Of a stretch of 64,000 nucleotides of DNA, positions 26,403 to 35,245 are shown one piece after another. Position numbers and translations under genes: made by a program. The notes beneath the pieces were generated by a model, which was not told the origin of the DNA, did no database searches, and was given only the letters and a program-made list of their open reading frames with translations. This DNA is from an uncultured Fodinibius sp. (GTDB lineage Bacteria; Bacteroidota; Rhodothermia; Balneolales; Balneolaceae): contig CAJXOG010000001.1 in NCBI GenBank assembly GCA_913057775.1, positions 1-64,000 of the forward strand. Reading direction: 5' to 3'. Within the stretch, counting starts at the first letter, position 1. The number at the start of each line of letters is the position of its first letter.

Positions 26403-26729
26403 CTATCTTTGATCTATCTTTTGTTGAGTTAAATAAGAAATGAGCCAAATTATACCCCAGCCAGCGCCAGCATACCACCAGTGAAAATATAATAGTACGC
26501 CTGTATTGATAGCATATAAGAAATGGGTAAACCAATCGGGAGCTGAGGTTTTGGCTTTATTCATCATATTCATGAAACCATCCCCAAAATAGACCAGCAA
26601 TTTAACAAAAAGCAGCAATCCCGTGTATCCCCAAACAAGACCATTCAGGAATATGTTAGAAGATAATACTGCAGCGATAATAGCAACTGTTGCCAGGATG
26701 TCAACAATAACATCTTTAAGCCATGACAT
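26403..26729 (-). CDS. Small polytopic membrane protein
   Basis: 108 residues from the ATG at 26729 (MSWLKDVIVD), with three or four hydrophobic helices (about 5-25, 28-50, 68-85, 88-103) and Trp-rich final segments (YFHWWYAGAGWGIIWLISYL). No family recognised. Starting here leaves a 44-bp gap to the upstream gene; a start at 26801 would overlap it and adds a polar extension of poor membrane-protein character. Confidence 0.55.
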   Translation of the reverse strand: MSWLKDVIVDILATVAIIAAVLSSNIFLNGLVWGYTGLLLFVKLLVYFGDGFMNMMNKAKTSAPDWFTHFLYAINTGVLLYFHWWYAGAGWGIIWLISYLTQQKIDQR

Positions 26730-26773
26730 AGGATATAAAATTCTTAATTGGATGTGATTTTTATAGCATCCAA

Positions 26774-27364
26774 TTAAAGAATTGTAAGGCTTTTTATCCA
26801 AACTAATTCGCTGGAATCTTTTCCGATATCATCTCGTCGCAAGGAGCTTTTTAGGGTCCATCCTTTTTTTGGTGAGGTGGCATTCACCAAGTATCCCTCT
26901 ATACGAATAACATGTCCTTCTCTGAGCGAATTTATTTTATCGCGTATTTTCTTGGTAGATCCAACAAGGTGCATATTTGAGGCGTGTTGCCACATGGCAT
27001 TTTTCTTGATAGGGGGTTTTGCCATTTCAAAATAAAACGAACGATCGGACTGACGAACCATTAATGAGCTTAAGTTACGCTCATCGGACATCGGTCCCCA
27101 ACCAACAACAATGTCAGTAGGCACAAGCTCAGAATATTTGTCAAAATAGTAATTCTTAATTGAGAGTACCCGAGCTTCGAGATCAATATTGGCCTTGGGG
27201 GTTATTTTAAAACCTTCGTAAGTAAATTTGTCAGCGTTGTAGGTCACTTCCTGAACAGGGGTTTCAGGGGCTACTACACCGGGTCCATGTTCTACCGGAC
27301 GTGTTGTCCAGTAGTAGTAGACACCGCCAATTAATAAAACGATAAAAAGAAAGTGTTTAATCAT
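26774..27364 (-). CDS. Conserved-type hypothetical protein, membrane-anchored
   Basis: 196 residues. An N-terminal hydrophobic helix (MIKHFLFIVLLIGGVYYYW) anchors or exports the protein. The rest is an alpha-beta domain containing VGWGPMSDERNLSSL, NMHLVGSTKKIRDKINSLRE, GHVIRIEGYLV and WTLKSSLRRDD. That pattern, with a small OB-like strand set near the end, is familiar from uncharacterised bacterial proteins, but I cannot name it or its function. It is probably periplasmic. Confidence 0.6.
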   Translation of the reverse strand: MIKHFLFIVLLIGGVYYYWTTRPVEHGPGVVAPETPVQEVTYNADKFTYEGFKITPKANIDLEARVLSIKNYYFDKYSELVPTDIVVGWGPMSDERNLSSLMVRQSDRSFYFEMAKPPIKKNAMWQHASNMHLVGSTKKIRDKINSLREGHVIRIEGYLVNATSPKKGWTLKSSLRRDDIGKDSSELVWIKSLTIL

Positions 27365-27458
27365 AATAGGCTCCTGTTTACTATCATGTCTGTATTAACA
27401 AGATAGCATAAGCACTATTTGTTACAAGTTAGAAAGGATTTATATTGATTAGTCCTTT

Positions 27459-29540
27459 TTAAAAGTTTACTGAAATACCCGCCTGCCAGCTTCTGCCGGG
27501 GGCGGGTTCAAAATATCGACCCCCGAAAGCATTTACTGTGACAGAGCCATTATATCGAGTGTCAAACAGATTATTGACATTTATAAATGGCTGCACCTCA
27601 ACACCTTGGGAGTTAAAAAGTTTTCTAAAGCTAAAAGAAGCATCAAAAATATTATAGGCTTCGTTTTTTGCCGTGTTAAGATTATCAGCCATATAACTGC
27701 TTACATGTTTGTAGTTGAGCGAAAGCAAAAAGTTCCCGGGGGTCCAGCTTGCTTTTCCATTCAATCGAAAGGGCGCAATACCCGGTACTTCGTTACCTTT
27801 TAATGAGAGGCTGTCAACAGTTTGTGCCCGATTGAATTCAGCTTTCGTAACGGTTGTATTGGCCGATATTTTTAGATTTTGGTGAATTTGCCATCCGAGC
27901 TGTGCTTCCACACCGGTGTGGCGGGTTTCACCCTGATTTTTATAGAAGGTAGGTCCATCTGTTTCAAGTTGGTAAGGGAATAACAAGTCTTCAATCCAGA
28001 GTCGATAGAAGGTTAAATCGTAGGTGAATGTATTAGTTAGAATATTACCCCTAATCCCTGTTTCTAAACCAAGGGTATGTTCAGGTTTCAAATTAGAATT
28101 GAAACCGTTACCGCTCCCGGGTCTGTTTACCAATTCGGTAGTAGTGGGTGCTTCAAAAGACGTACTAAGATTCGCAAATATATTTTGATTGCCAGGGCGA
28201 TAGTTAATTCCCAAGCTTGGACTCATAGACTGAAAAGTACGGTTGCCCGTTTGTGAAGCTGTATTAGCATCAGTACTGAAATTTATCCTGTCATACCGAA
28301 GTCCACCAAGAATATTGAATTTGCCCAACGAATAGGTTGCTGTTGAAAAAATTGCTTGATTCCAAACCTGTTCAACTTGTTCAACGGTTGTAGCCCCACG
28401 TGTGGCATCACCGATATTTACAAACTCCTCCCGATCATCATTTTGGAACTTTGATTCTACCCCAAATTTTAGTTTTAAAGAGTCCCATTCTTTATCAAAA
28501 GTAGCACGAAGCCCACCAGCCAATCTGCCTACAGTAATAATTCCAAATGGCAATGGGTTTGTGAGATCTCTGTAAATAGTGTATCCCGTTATATTGAGTA
28601 TTCCGGCATCGGTTTGCAGCATATAGGAGAGTCCAGCTTGTCCCTGCATAATTTGTTTCCCAGCCTCAGCATCCACAAAAGAAGAAACCGCCTTGGTTGG
28701 ATTATTTTGCGCATCGGATGAAGTTAAAGCGCTGGGATGCTGTGCTTTAGGCATATAAATAGCTGCTCCCTGATATTTTAGATGACTGTTTGATGTAAGG
28801 TTTACAGATCCTGTTATGCCTGATCGCAGCACTTGTGCGGCACTGTAGTCTCTGTATCCATCAGTGTTCAAGTAGCTGGTATATCCCGTCATCTTATGAT
28901 TTGGATTACGGATAGAAAATTCGCTTTCAACTTTTTGTGTCCCAAAAGATCCAGCCATTGTTTTTAGCCGAAAGTTACTCTCCTGTTCATACCGTGGTTT
29001 TGTAGATAGATATAAAACCCCACCGCTGCTGTTTCCCCAATAGGCTGCTGCAGGACCTCGTAGAAGCTCAGCTCGACGGATAAAAGCCGGATCTAGAATG
29101 TTGAGCATGGTCTGCCCATCTGCTACAGTCAAAGGGATATCATTAAGCACAACCTGAACGCCGCGAACGCCAAAAGCAGCACGCCAGCCTACACCCCGAA
29201 TAGTGAGTCGTTCTCCCAGCGCATAGTTTTGCCGATCATTAACCCAAATACCCGGCATTTGCTGACTAATATCTTCAAGGGACAGGGTTGCACTGCTGTT
29301 AATATCCATTAAATTTCGGGAAACGGTGCTCAACGCGGCTGGAGCATCCGATGAAGTGATAACAGAGTGCATTGCTGTAACTTCTATGGGCTCAAGATTA
29401 ACCTTTAAACTGTCATCAATCTCTTGGGCTTGAGTGGAAATTGGGAAGAATGCGAATAAAACCGTACATAAAATCGCACAGCGGATGGAAGTATTAAAAA
29501 GATGCAGTGGTCTACGGGCTAATCGAATTTGGTTAATCAT
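27459..29540 (-). CDS. TonB-dependent outer-membrane receptor
   Basis: 693 residues. A signal peptide (about 1-38) precedes a TonB-box-like start (EPIEVTAMHS), a plug domain (about 60-170, with RLTIRGVGWRAAFGVRGVQV and IRRAELLRGPAAAYWGNSSG) and a 22-strand-type barrel ending in aromatic Phe (GRSWQAGISVNF). These receptors bring in ferric siderophores, vitamins or glycans using TonB energy. The plug resembles the FecA/COG4772 ferric-citrate-type group, and there is no carboxypeptidase-like extension, so iron-type uptake is a reasonable guess. No SusD partner is adjacent. A 172-bp gap separates it from the divergent DUF2752 gene. Confidence 0.93.
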   Translation of the reverse strand: MINQIRLARRPLHLFNTSIRCAILCTVLFAFFPISTQAQEIDDSLKVNLEPIEVTAMHSVITSSDAPAALSTVSRNLMDINSSATLSLEDISQQMPGIWVNDRQNYALGERLTIRGVGWRAAFGVRGVQVVLNDIPLTVADGQTMLNILDPAFIRRAELLRGPAAAYWGNSSGGVLYLSTKPRYEQESNFRLKTMAGSFGTQKVESEFSIRNPNHKMTGYTSYLNTDGYRDYSAAQVLRSGITGSVNLTSNSHLKYQGAAIYMPKAQHPSALTSSDAQNNPTKAVSSFVDAEAGKQIMQGQAGLSYMLQTDAGILNITGYTIYRDLTNPLPFGIITVGRLAGGLRATFDKEWDSLKLKFGVESKFQNDDREEFVNIGDATRGATTVEQVEQVWNQAIFSTATYSLGKFNILGGLRYDRINFSTDANTASQTGNRTFQSMSPSLGINYRPGNQNIFANLSTSFEAPTTTELVNRPGSGNGFNSNLKPEHTLGLETGIRGNILTNTFTYDLTFYRLWIEDLLFPYQLETDGPTFYKNQGETRHTGVEAQLGWQIHQNLKISANTTVTKAEFNRAQTVDSLSLKGNEVPGIAPFRLNGKASWTPGNFLLSLNYKHVSSYMADNLNTAKNEAYNIFDASFSFRKLFNSQGVEVQPFINVNNLFDTRYNGSVTVNAFGGRYFEPAPGRSWQAGISVNF

Positions 29541-29712
29541 GCTTTATATTGAAGATTTAAATCACTTGAGAAATTAGTCGTGATAACAAACAGGAATAGA
29601 TAGTAATTCCTAATTGTCGGGTTTAAATCAAATAAAAATTTCTTACACTTTTAACTTTTATTTACTTGTTTTTCGTAACCTCAGGTGATGAATTGTCGTA
29701 CTTATTATAGTA

Positions 29713-30021
29713 ATGAAAGAAATCGTTTCATATTTATACCGAAACTACTTTGAAATTGCTGCCTTTAGTGTAGGGCTATTGTTGTTGGCTTTAATGGATC
29801 CGAATACCACCAGTGGCCCCGGATTGTGCTTGTTGGAAAACATGGGCTTCTCATATTGCCCGGGAGATGGGTTGGGGCATTCAATATCTTTTATTTTTCG
29901 AGGTGAGTTTGATAATGCATTGGAAGCAAATATGTTAGGACCATTTGCTTTTATCATTTTATCAGGAAGAATTTTTTACCTGTTTTCTCAAAATTATTTA
30001 AATCAAAACAAAATATTATAG
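29713..30021 (+). CDS. DUF2752 membrane protein
   Basis: 102 residues with two or three hydrophobic helices. The sequence between them, GPGLCLLENMGFSYCPGDGL then GHSISFIFRGEF, is the DUF2752 signature: two conserved cysteines in a CP/C-pair context and a G-H-S/A helix. Function is unknown. The TM2-domain gene starts four bases downstream, a pairing common in Bacteroidota and Balneolota, so they probably work together in the inner membrane. Confidence 0.8.
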   Translation: MKEIVSYLYRNYFEIAAFSVGLLLLALMDPNTTSGPGLCLLENMGFSYCPGDGLGHSISFIFRGEFDNALEANMLGPFAFIILSGRIFYLFSQNYLNQNKIL

Positions 30022-30025
30022 TGTT

Positions 30026-30370
30026 ATGGCTAATGTGATAGACTATTTACCTGAACTTGAGGGAGATGAGGCGGCTTATATCTCAAAAGTGATGGAATCT
30101 ATGGACGATAAATCAGCTGATCGGTTTACCAAAGTTTATAGAGCACGAAGACAGGATCCACAAACCGTATTATTAACTGCGCTTATTGGCTTTTTCGGGG
30201 TAGCGGGTGTACATCGATTTCTCGTTGGCCAATTGGGAATGGGGCTGTTATATCTGTTTACTGCAGGTCTCTGTTTTATCGGGACGATAGTGGATATTAT
30301 TAACTATAAAAATCTGGCTTTTGAATATAATAGAGAAGTTGCCCGGGAAGCTGTTTCACTGATAGAATAG
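30026..30370 (+). CDS. TM2-domain membrane protein
   Basis: 114 residues. A soluble head of about 45 residues is followed by the TM2 domain: a first helix, then GVAGVHRFLVGQLGMGLLYL with the conserved G-x-H-R/x-F-Y/L-x-G turn, and a second helix (FTAGLCFIGTIVDII). TM2 proteins occur across bacteria and animals, and the bacterial ones are mostly uncharacterised. Co-transcribed with DUF2752. Confidence 0.88.
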   Translation: MANVIDYLPELEGDEAAYISKVMESMDDKSADRFTKVYRARRQDPQTVLLTALIGFFGVAGVHRFLVGQLGMGLLYLFTAGLCFIGTIVDIINYKNLAFEYNREVAREAVSLIE

Positions 30371-30373
30371 TAT

Positions 30374-31216
30374 TTACAAGCCGAATATTCGGTTGACATT
30401 AAATCCAAAGCGGAAATCACCGGCCCAGAATTGTTCACGATTCTGGGCGATCGTATATTGTTCCAGATGCCATCGAGTTGAAGCAAAAAACAATTGGAAT
30501 ACATGCCCTCCGGTCTGAATATTTAATCCCAATGAAAAGGCATTATTGGTATTTGGATTCTGTGTTCCAATTACCGGATAATATTCTGCCATAAATGCAA
30601 AGCGTTGGGATAAATTAATTTGAGATCCCACACCAACAGAAAAGAGATGGTTATTATCTCCAGTATCGACTGAACTGAAATATCCATACATCGGAGACAA
30701 CTGAAACCTAACTTGTTCGTTGATTTTTTTGGATATAATAGCAGATGTCAACGTACTTAGATCATCCTTAAATGGTTGTCTATTTTGCTGTGTAACGATG
30801 CCCAGATCAGCTTTTATAGAAATACTAATTGGTTTTGATCCGTCTGTGTGTTGCTGCACTAAGGCGTATTTTGTACGAAAATCAACTACATTAAATAGCG
30901 AAGAACGTCCAATTCCTGCCGTCCATTTATCAGTAATCCCATAATCGAGCCCTAACCGCACGTTTTGCACATTGTCTAACCCAAAGAAATTCTGGATAGT
31001 ATTAGTCGTTGCTATTCCAAAACTATGCATTATGGTAACATTCAAATTACCAGCCGATAAATGTTCTGTGGTAGCTTGAGAAATCAGCGTAGGTGTCCAG
31101 AATGTTTCTACAGGCTCCACAATATTTGCTCTTTCTCTTTCCATTTGAGCCATGCACTGCATCGAGAAGAGAAGTATAATAACAGGAACCAAATAAAATT
31201 TTAGTTGAGCTCTCAT
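30374..31216 (-). CDS. DUF5777-family outer-membrane beta-barrel protein
   Basis: 280 residues. Signal peptide (about 1-24, ending MQCMAQ), then alternating strands typical of a barrel, with FWTPTLISQATTEHLSAGNL and MHSFGIATTNTIQNFFGLDN as in the DUF5777 family, and an aromatic-rich end (GFNVNRIFGL). It follows the YceI gene by 13 bases, so the cytochrome-like, YceI and barrel genes form one minus-strand operon. Role unknown; such sets accompany envelope redox or lipid-binding functions. Confidence 0.8.
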   Translation of the reverse strand: MRAQLKFYLVPVIILLFSMQCMAQMERERANIVEPVETFWTPTLISQATTEHLSAGNLNVTIMHSFGIATTNTIQNFFGLDNVQNVRLGLDYGITDKWTAGIGRSSLFNVVDFRTKYALVQQHTDGSKPISISIKADLGIVTQQNRQPFKDDLSTLTSAIISKKINEQVRFQLSPMYGYFSSVDTGDNNHLFSVGVGSQINLSQRFAFMAEYYPVIGTQNPNTNNAFSLGLNIQTGGHVFQLFFASTRWHLEQYTIAQNREQFWAGDFRFGFNVNRIFGL

Positions 31217-31229
31217 AGGTTTTTAATAA

Positions 31230-31790
31230 TTAGTTAGGGGGTAATGTGGCAGAAATGGATACATCAATCTTTTCACTCACGCGATAAAATAAAATTCCGG
31301 GAGGTTCAATATTGTAATCCTTCATATTAAGTGTCCACGAAGCCTCAACGTGGATTCCTTCTTGTGCTTTTTTAAGTGTTCCGGTAATTGTTGTCTGTTT
31401 TGAGACGCCGTGAACTGTAAATTCACCTTCTACAGTAACTTCTTGTGGATGATCGTCAATGGGTTTAAAATCCGAAACTATCTTTCCATAGAACTCTGCA
31501 AAGGGATATTTTTGGGCTTCAAGCGTTCTCAGCATATCATTATCCCTTTTGTCTATTCCCGTTTTCAAGGTTTTTACGTCTACATAGAAATCTACGATGG
31601 AGTCTGTCAGCGTTATTTTACCCACAAGGTGATCTGATACTCCTGTAAAGGAGTGAAGCGGTACCGATGAGTCAAATTCCACATGCCCCGATTCTGTTAT
31701 ATAACTCTGCGCTAAACCTGACAAGGGTGCTGCAACAATTAAGAGAGCAAAAAAGAATCCGGACGATATGAACGTAGTTTTATTCATCAA
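31230..31790 (-). CDS. YceI-family periplasmic protein
   Basis: 186 residues with a signal peptide (about 1-27, SGLAQ end). SGHVEFDSSVPLHSFTGVSD, MLRTLEAQKYPFAEF and VEGEFTVHGVSKQTTITGTL are characteristic of YceI, a lipocalin-like barrel that in some members binds polyisoprenoids or ubiquinone-type lipids. Periplasmic. It is the middle gene of a three-gene run between the cytochrome-like lipoprotein and the DUF5777 barrel, which hints at shuttling a lipid or quinone between them. That role is inferred. Confidence 0.88.
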   Translation of the reverse strand: MMNKTTFISSGFFFALLIVAAPLSGLAQSYITESGHVEFDSSVPLHSFTGVSDHLVGKITLTDSIVDFYVDVKTLKTGIDKRDNDMLRTLEAQKYPFAEFYGKIVSDFKPIDDHPQEVTVEGEFTVHGVSKQTTITGTLKKAQEGIHVEASWTLNMKDYNIEPPGILFYRVSEKIDVSISATLPPN

Positions 31791-31819
31791 TTGCTTAATG
31801 TTAATTGCAATATTAATGA

Positions 31820-32311
31820 TTAATTATCTGGGGCACCGTCTTCTATCCAGGCTCTGATAGAATCTATATTTGCCTGTGATAATGGATCGCGCTGGTAGGG
31901 CATACGTTGGCCTTCCTGCGGGTCCGGCTCAATTTTATCAACCAGCGGACTTTCATCGGGATTGCCAGCATTTATAACATTCTCTCCATATTTATTGCCT
32001 ACACTATTCATGGCATCATCATATGAGCTTAAGTTGACACCGCTTTCTTGTGTTCCTGAGTCGTGACACCCGCTTACGGCACACGAAGCCTGAAAAATAG
32101 GTGATATATCCTGCGAAAAGCTTACATGTCGATCTGGATCAGGGTCGGGATCCGGATCGGGGTCAGGGCCGGTGCTGTTCCCATCACTACCGCAGGAAAC
32201 GAGTGCAAGAATGAGAAAGCAGATACATACTGCAGAAAGTAAGCGGGATGTAATTGACAGACGGTTAATAAGCCATGTGTCAGGTAGAAAAGTAAAGCTT
32301 GAATGTTTCAT
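31820..32311 (-). CDS. Cytochrome c-like lipoprotein with CX4CH motif
   Basis: 163 residues. A long basic start leads into a lipoprotein signal with lipobox LVSC at about residue 40; a run of Asp-Pro repeats (about 51-60) then spaces the domain from the membrane. The remainder has FSQDISPIFQASCAVSGCHD, whose cysteines are four residues apart before Cys-His (CX4CH rather than CXXCH), then KIEPDPQEGQRMPY with a possible Met ligand and SIRAWIEDGAPDN, the usual ending of PSCyt1-type domains. Heme c attachment is likely but the spacing is atypical. First gene of the YceI/DUF5777 run. Confidence 0.78.
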   Translation of the reverse strand: MKHSSFTFLPDTWLINRLSITSRLLSAVCICFLILALVSCGSDGNSTGPDPDPDPDPDPDRHVSFSQDISPIFQASCAVSGCHDSGTQESGVNLSSYDDAMNSVGNKYGENVINAGNPDESPLVDKIEPDPQEGQRMPYQRDPLSQANIDSIRAWIEDGAPDN

Positions 32312-32360
32312 TGGTATCCTCAGATTTTAGTATGTCATTCTATTTTGGATATACGTAGCG

Positions 32361-33641
32361 CTAAAAGATGTTGTAGTTGACCGAAATAAATGATCCCATT
32401 GAATAAAGTTTAACATTACCCCAGCCGACTTCCTGCATGGGAATCTTAATAAATGGTTCAACGCGTAAACTGATATCCTTTCTGATATCCATTTCATATC
32501 CCAATGAGAAAACAGCATTGCTCATCCAGTGGCGGGTTCCGGTTTGTTCTTGCCAGCGCTGCTGTTGACCGGCAGCGTAGCTGTTATATTTAAAACGATA
32601 ATCTTCATTAAGCATGATGTACGAGGAAACCCCGCCGGAAGCAAAAAGCCTTGAACTATTAAAGTGCAAAAAGTTGTATTTTAAGGTTATCGGAATATCG
32701 ATAAGAAAACACCGACCGATTGTTTCTTCCGGAGCATTTCCATACGACCAGTATCCCTCAGGCGGTCTATAATCATTCCCACTAGCCGTATATTGCACCT
32801 TGGAATGAATAGCACCGACAGACAGTGCAAGGTTTTTGGATAGATTGTATTCAACAGATAGCCCTATTTTATAACCGGGATCATAGAAATCGGAAATTCC
32901 ACCAGCGGTGCTGATGTCCGGTCCTCCCAGCAATCCTACTGTAAAACGGGGTGTTTGGCGTTCGGGAAGCTGATTCTGTACATTAAATGTATTAGAATTT
33001 TCCAGGGCATTGCCAGCAAACGTGGATCGGTCAACGGGGTTTATAGGAGTTAAATTATTGCCGGTGAAATCGGGAGTTTCAATATTTGAGTGAATATCTC
33101 TGACAGCAAGTTGGGTTGGTTCCGACATTCTGGCCAGCGATACAGATTGCTGGTATGAGTCTGGTAAAGAGAATTGTTGCTGTAAATCTTTGTTCGGCTT
33201 CACATCACTTTGGGAATTGCCGCTATTGTTTTGAGTAGCATCAGCCACATTTTCCAAACTTTGCCCAGTGGGTATCCTTTCTTCCGATCGAGTATCTGAT
33301 GGATTATCAGGTAAAGAAAAGTCAAAAAGTCCATCAGGTAATATCACAACAGGTCCGTTTTGAGGATTCGTTACCTGTTCACTTCTTGATAATCGTTCAT
33401 TTAACTGATCAATTCTTTGTTGTTGTTGATACGTGTAGTATGCCAAAACAGAAAACAGCAAAATAACTGCTGCAGCTGCTGAATAGCGCTTCCAATAACT
33501 TTGCTTATTTTTGTCAGCATCGGCTGCGTCAAGCCTGCGTTCGAGCTTAAGCCAATCCTCTTCCTTATATTCTATATCGTATTCCCGAACCTTCTTTCTG
33601 AAGAACTCTTCAAGCGGATCGTTATGTTGTTCGTTAGCCAT
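32361..33641 (-). CDS. Anti-sigma-like protein fused to an outer-membrane beta-barrel
   Basis: 426 residues. Residues 1-50 are charged and helical (DPLEEFFRKKVREYDIEYKE), like the cytoplasmic part of ECF anti-sigma factors. One membrane helix (about 52-70), a short coiled coil (about 71-90) and a long low-complexity region (about 90-225) lead to a PorT/OmpW-like barrel domain (about 230-426) of alternating strands ending in Phe (VNYNIF). The ECF sigma gene lies four bases upstream, supporting a sigma-control role. A single chain with cytoplasmic, inner-membrane and barrel parts is unusual; the barrel could instead fold as a periplasmic beta domain. Confidence 0.7.
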   Translation of the reverse strand: MANEQHNDPLEEFFRKKVREYDIEYKEEDWLKLERRLDAADADKNKQSYWKRYSAAAAVILLFSVLAYYTYQQQQRIDQLNERLSRSEQVTNPQNGPVVILPDGLFDFSLPDNPSDTRSEERIPTGQSLENVADATQNNSGNSQSDVKPNKDLQQQFSLPDSYQQSVSLARMSEPTQLAVRDIHSNIETPDFTGNNLTPINPVDRSTFAGNALENSNTFNVQNQLPERQTPRFTVGLLGGPDISTAGGISDFYDPGYKIGLSVEYNLSKNLALSVGAIHSKVQYTASGNDYRPPEGYWSYGNAPEETIGRCFLIDIPITLKYNFLHFNSSRLFASGGVSSYIMLNEDYRFKYNSYAAGQQQRWQEQTGTRHWMSNAVFSLGYEMDIRKDISLRVEPFIKIPMQEVGWGNVKLYSMGSFISVNYNIF

Positions 33642-33645
33642 ATTC

Positions 33646-34221
33646 TTAGATAAAATTTTTCTCTACAATCGATTGCAGATTCTTCTTGGCTTTAGCCAAA
33701 TTCGATTTAGAAGTACCAACTGCAATATCAAGCATATCTGCAATTTCCTTGTGCTTAAACCCTTCAATCACATAGAGGTTAAAAACCGTTCTATAAGCAG
33801 GGGTAAGCTGTTGAACCATCTCAATAATCTCATCATAAGACATCCCACTTAAGACTTCCTGCTTTCGGGCTGGCTTATGATTAATTGATTCCAAATCTGT
33901 CTTCTGGAGTTTGTTCTGATTCTTGTGATATTGGTTGATAGCTGTATTCACAATTATTTGCCTTAGCCAAGGCTTAAAGGGACGGTCAGGATCATACTTT
34001 TCGATATTTGTAAAAACTTTCATGAAAGCATCATTTAATACTTCTGCAGCTTGTTCTCTGGAATCGGCATACCTCAGGGTGATGCTCATGCCATAGGCAT
34101 AAAACATTTTGTAAAGCTCCTTTTGGCTTTTCCGCTGTCTCTTTCTACAGCCTTGTATGATCTTTTTGATCAAAACAGAACCTATCCCGTTAATAGATTT
34201 TTTGTTTCTTCTATTTAACAA
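33646..34221 (-). CDS. ECF-family RNA polymerase sigma factor
   Basis: About 191 residues from a TTG at 34221; another TTG at 34173 would give 175, and no ATG precedes region 2, so the start is uncertain. Sigma region 2 (YADSREQAAEVLNDAFMKVF, FKPWLRQIIVNTAINQYHKN) and region 4 (QLTPAYRTVFNLYVIEGFKH, GTSKSNLAKAKKNLQ) are plain. ECF factors redirect RNA polymerase to envelope or stress genes and are held inactive by a membrane anti-sigma factor, here probably the product of the gene four bases downstream. Confidence 0.93.
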   Translation of the reverse strand: MLNRRNKKSINGIGSVLIKKIIQGCRKRQRKSQKELYKMFYAYGMSITLRYADSREQAAEVLNDAFMKVFTNIEKYDPDRPFKPWLRQIIVNTAINQYHKNQNKLQKTDLESINHKPARKQEVLSGMSYDEIIEMVQQLTPAYRTVFNLYVIEGFKHKEIADMLDIAVGTSKSNLAKAKKNLQSIVEKNFI

Positions 34222-34292
34222 TACAAGACTTTAATGGAAAGGGTTGCCTCAAAGCAAAATAATTAAAGGAAGAAAAAGGGGGGCAAAATAGA

Positions 34293-34355
34293 AGCTCCCA
34301 GCTGATCAAAGCCGGGAGCTCTTTCTTTAGGGCATTTGGAGCTAGTAACTCCAAA
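34293..34355. repeat. Two adjacent inverted repeats in the gap before the sigma gene
   Basis: AGCTCCCAGC pairs with GCCGGGAGCT (34293-34320, one mismatch), followed by TTTGGAG/CTCCAAA (34335-34355). They lie in the 280-bp divergent gap between the sigma factor and BI-1 genes. Neither has a long T run on the plus strand; the minus side is pyrimidine-rich. They may be leader or terminator hairpins; no gene was recognised in the gap. Confidence 0.4.
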
Positions 34356-34501
34356 CTGTTGCTCTTCCATTAATCATTACGAATTAAAAATTACATTGTT
34401 GCACGATAAGTGAATACAAAATTTTTGCCCTCAAATATTGTTATTCCTATTGGTGAGATTGTATATTAGGCACTCAAAAAAAATTTAATGCAATTATTTA
34501 T

Positions 34502-35224
34502 ATGAGAACCGGAAATCCTACGCTAAGCGAAAAGACATTCCAAAATTTAGATCGGACCAGGGCGTCATCAGAAGGTACCATGACGGTAAGCGGTACTATT
34601 AACAAAACCGGAATGCTCTTTTTAATTCTTTTGGTGGGAGCATCTATAAGCTGGTATCAACCATCGCAGTTGCTTATTTGGGGTGGAGCAATCGGCGGAT
34701 TTATTGTTGCATTAGCTACTATTTTCAAAAAAGAATGGTCTCCTTTTACAGCTCCTCTCTACGCCGGACTAGAGGGGCTATTTCTGGGTGGCATTTCAGT
34801 TATGTACGAGGCTGCCTACTCTGGGATAGTCTATAATGCCATTTTATTGACGCTCGGCGTATTTGCGGCCATGCTTTTTGCTTATCGTTCTGGGATGATA
34901 CAAGTAACTCAAAAGTTTAGAACAGGCGTTGTTGCTGCTACAGGTGGAATTTTTCTGGTTTATATGGCCAGCTTTATATTAGGTTTTTTCGGGATAAATA
35001 TAAGTCTTATCCACGGTTCAGGGCTTATGGGCATAGGATTTAGTCTTATTATTGTAGGCGTAGCTGCCCTTAACCTGGCACTGGATTTCGATATGATTGA
35101 AAAAGGAGCTCAGGCAGACGCTCCCAAATATTTTGAATGGTACACCTCTTTTGGTTTGATGGTTACCCTGATCTGGTTATACATCGAAATTTTACGACTA
35201 CTTGCCAAGTTGCAACGCAGATAA
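34502..35224 (+). CDS. Bax inhibitor-1 / YccA-family membrane protein
   Basis: 240 residues with seven hydrophobic helices after a polar N-terminal stretch of about 35. GASISWYQPSQLLIWGGAIG, APLYAGLEGLFLGGISVMYE and ALNLALDFDMIEKGAQADAP, the last with the conserved acidic pair of the final helix, identify the BI-1/YccA group. Family members are pH-sensitive calcium leak channels or modulators of membrane proteases such as FtsH; which applies here is unknown. The mltG-like gene begins 21 bases later. Confidence 0.88.
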   Translation: MRTGNPTLSEKTFQNLDRTRASSEGTMTVSGTINKTGMLFLILLVGASISWYQPSQLLIWGGAIGGFIVALATIFKKEWSPFTAPLYAGLEGLFLGGISVMYEAAYSGIVYNAILLTLGVFAAMLFAYRSGMIQVTQKFRTGVVAATGGIFLVYMASFILGFFGINISLIHGSGLMGIGFSLIIVGVAALNLALDFDMIEKGAQADAPKYFEWYTSFGLMVTLIWLYIEILRLLAKLQRR

Positions 35225-35245
35225 TTTGAGAATCACTCATCTATT

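Noticed and set aside
34222-34501. A 35-residue minus-strand frame (MEEQQFGVTSSK...) in the gap before the sigma gene
   Set aside because: It consists mainly of the two hairpin arms and a proline/phenylalanine tail with no coding signature.
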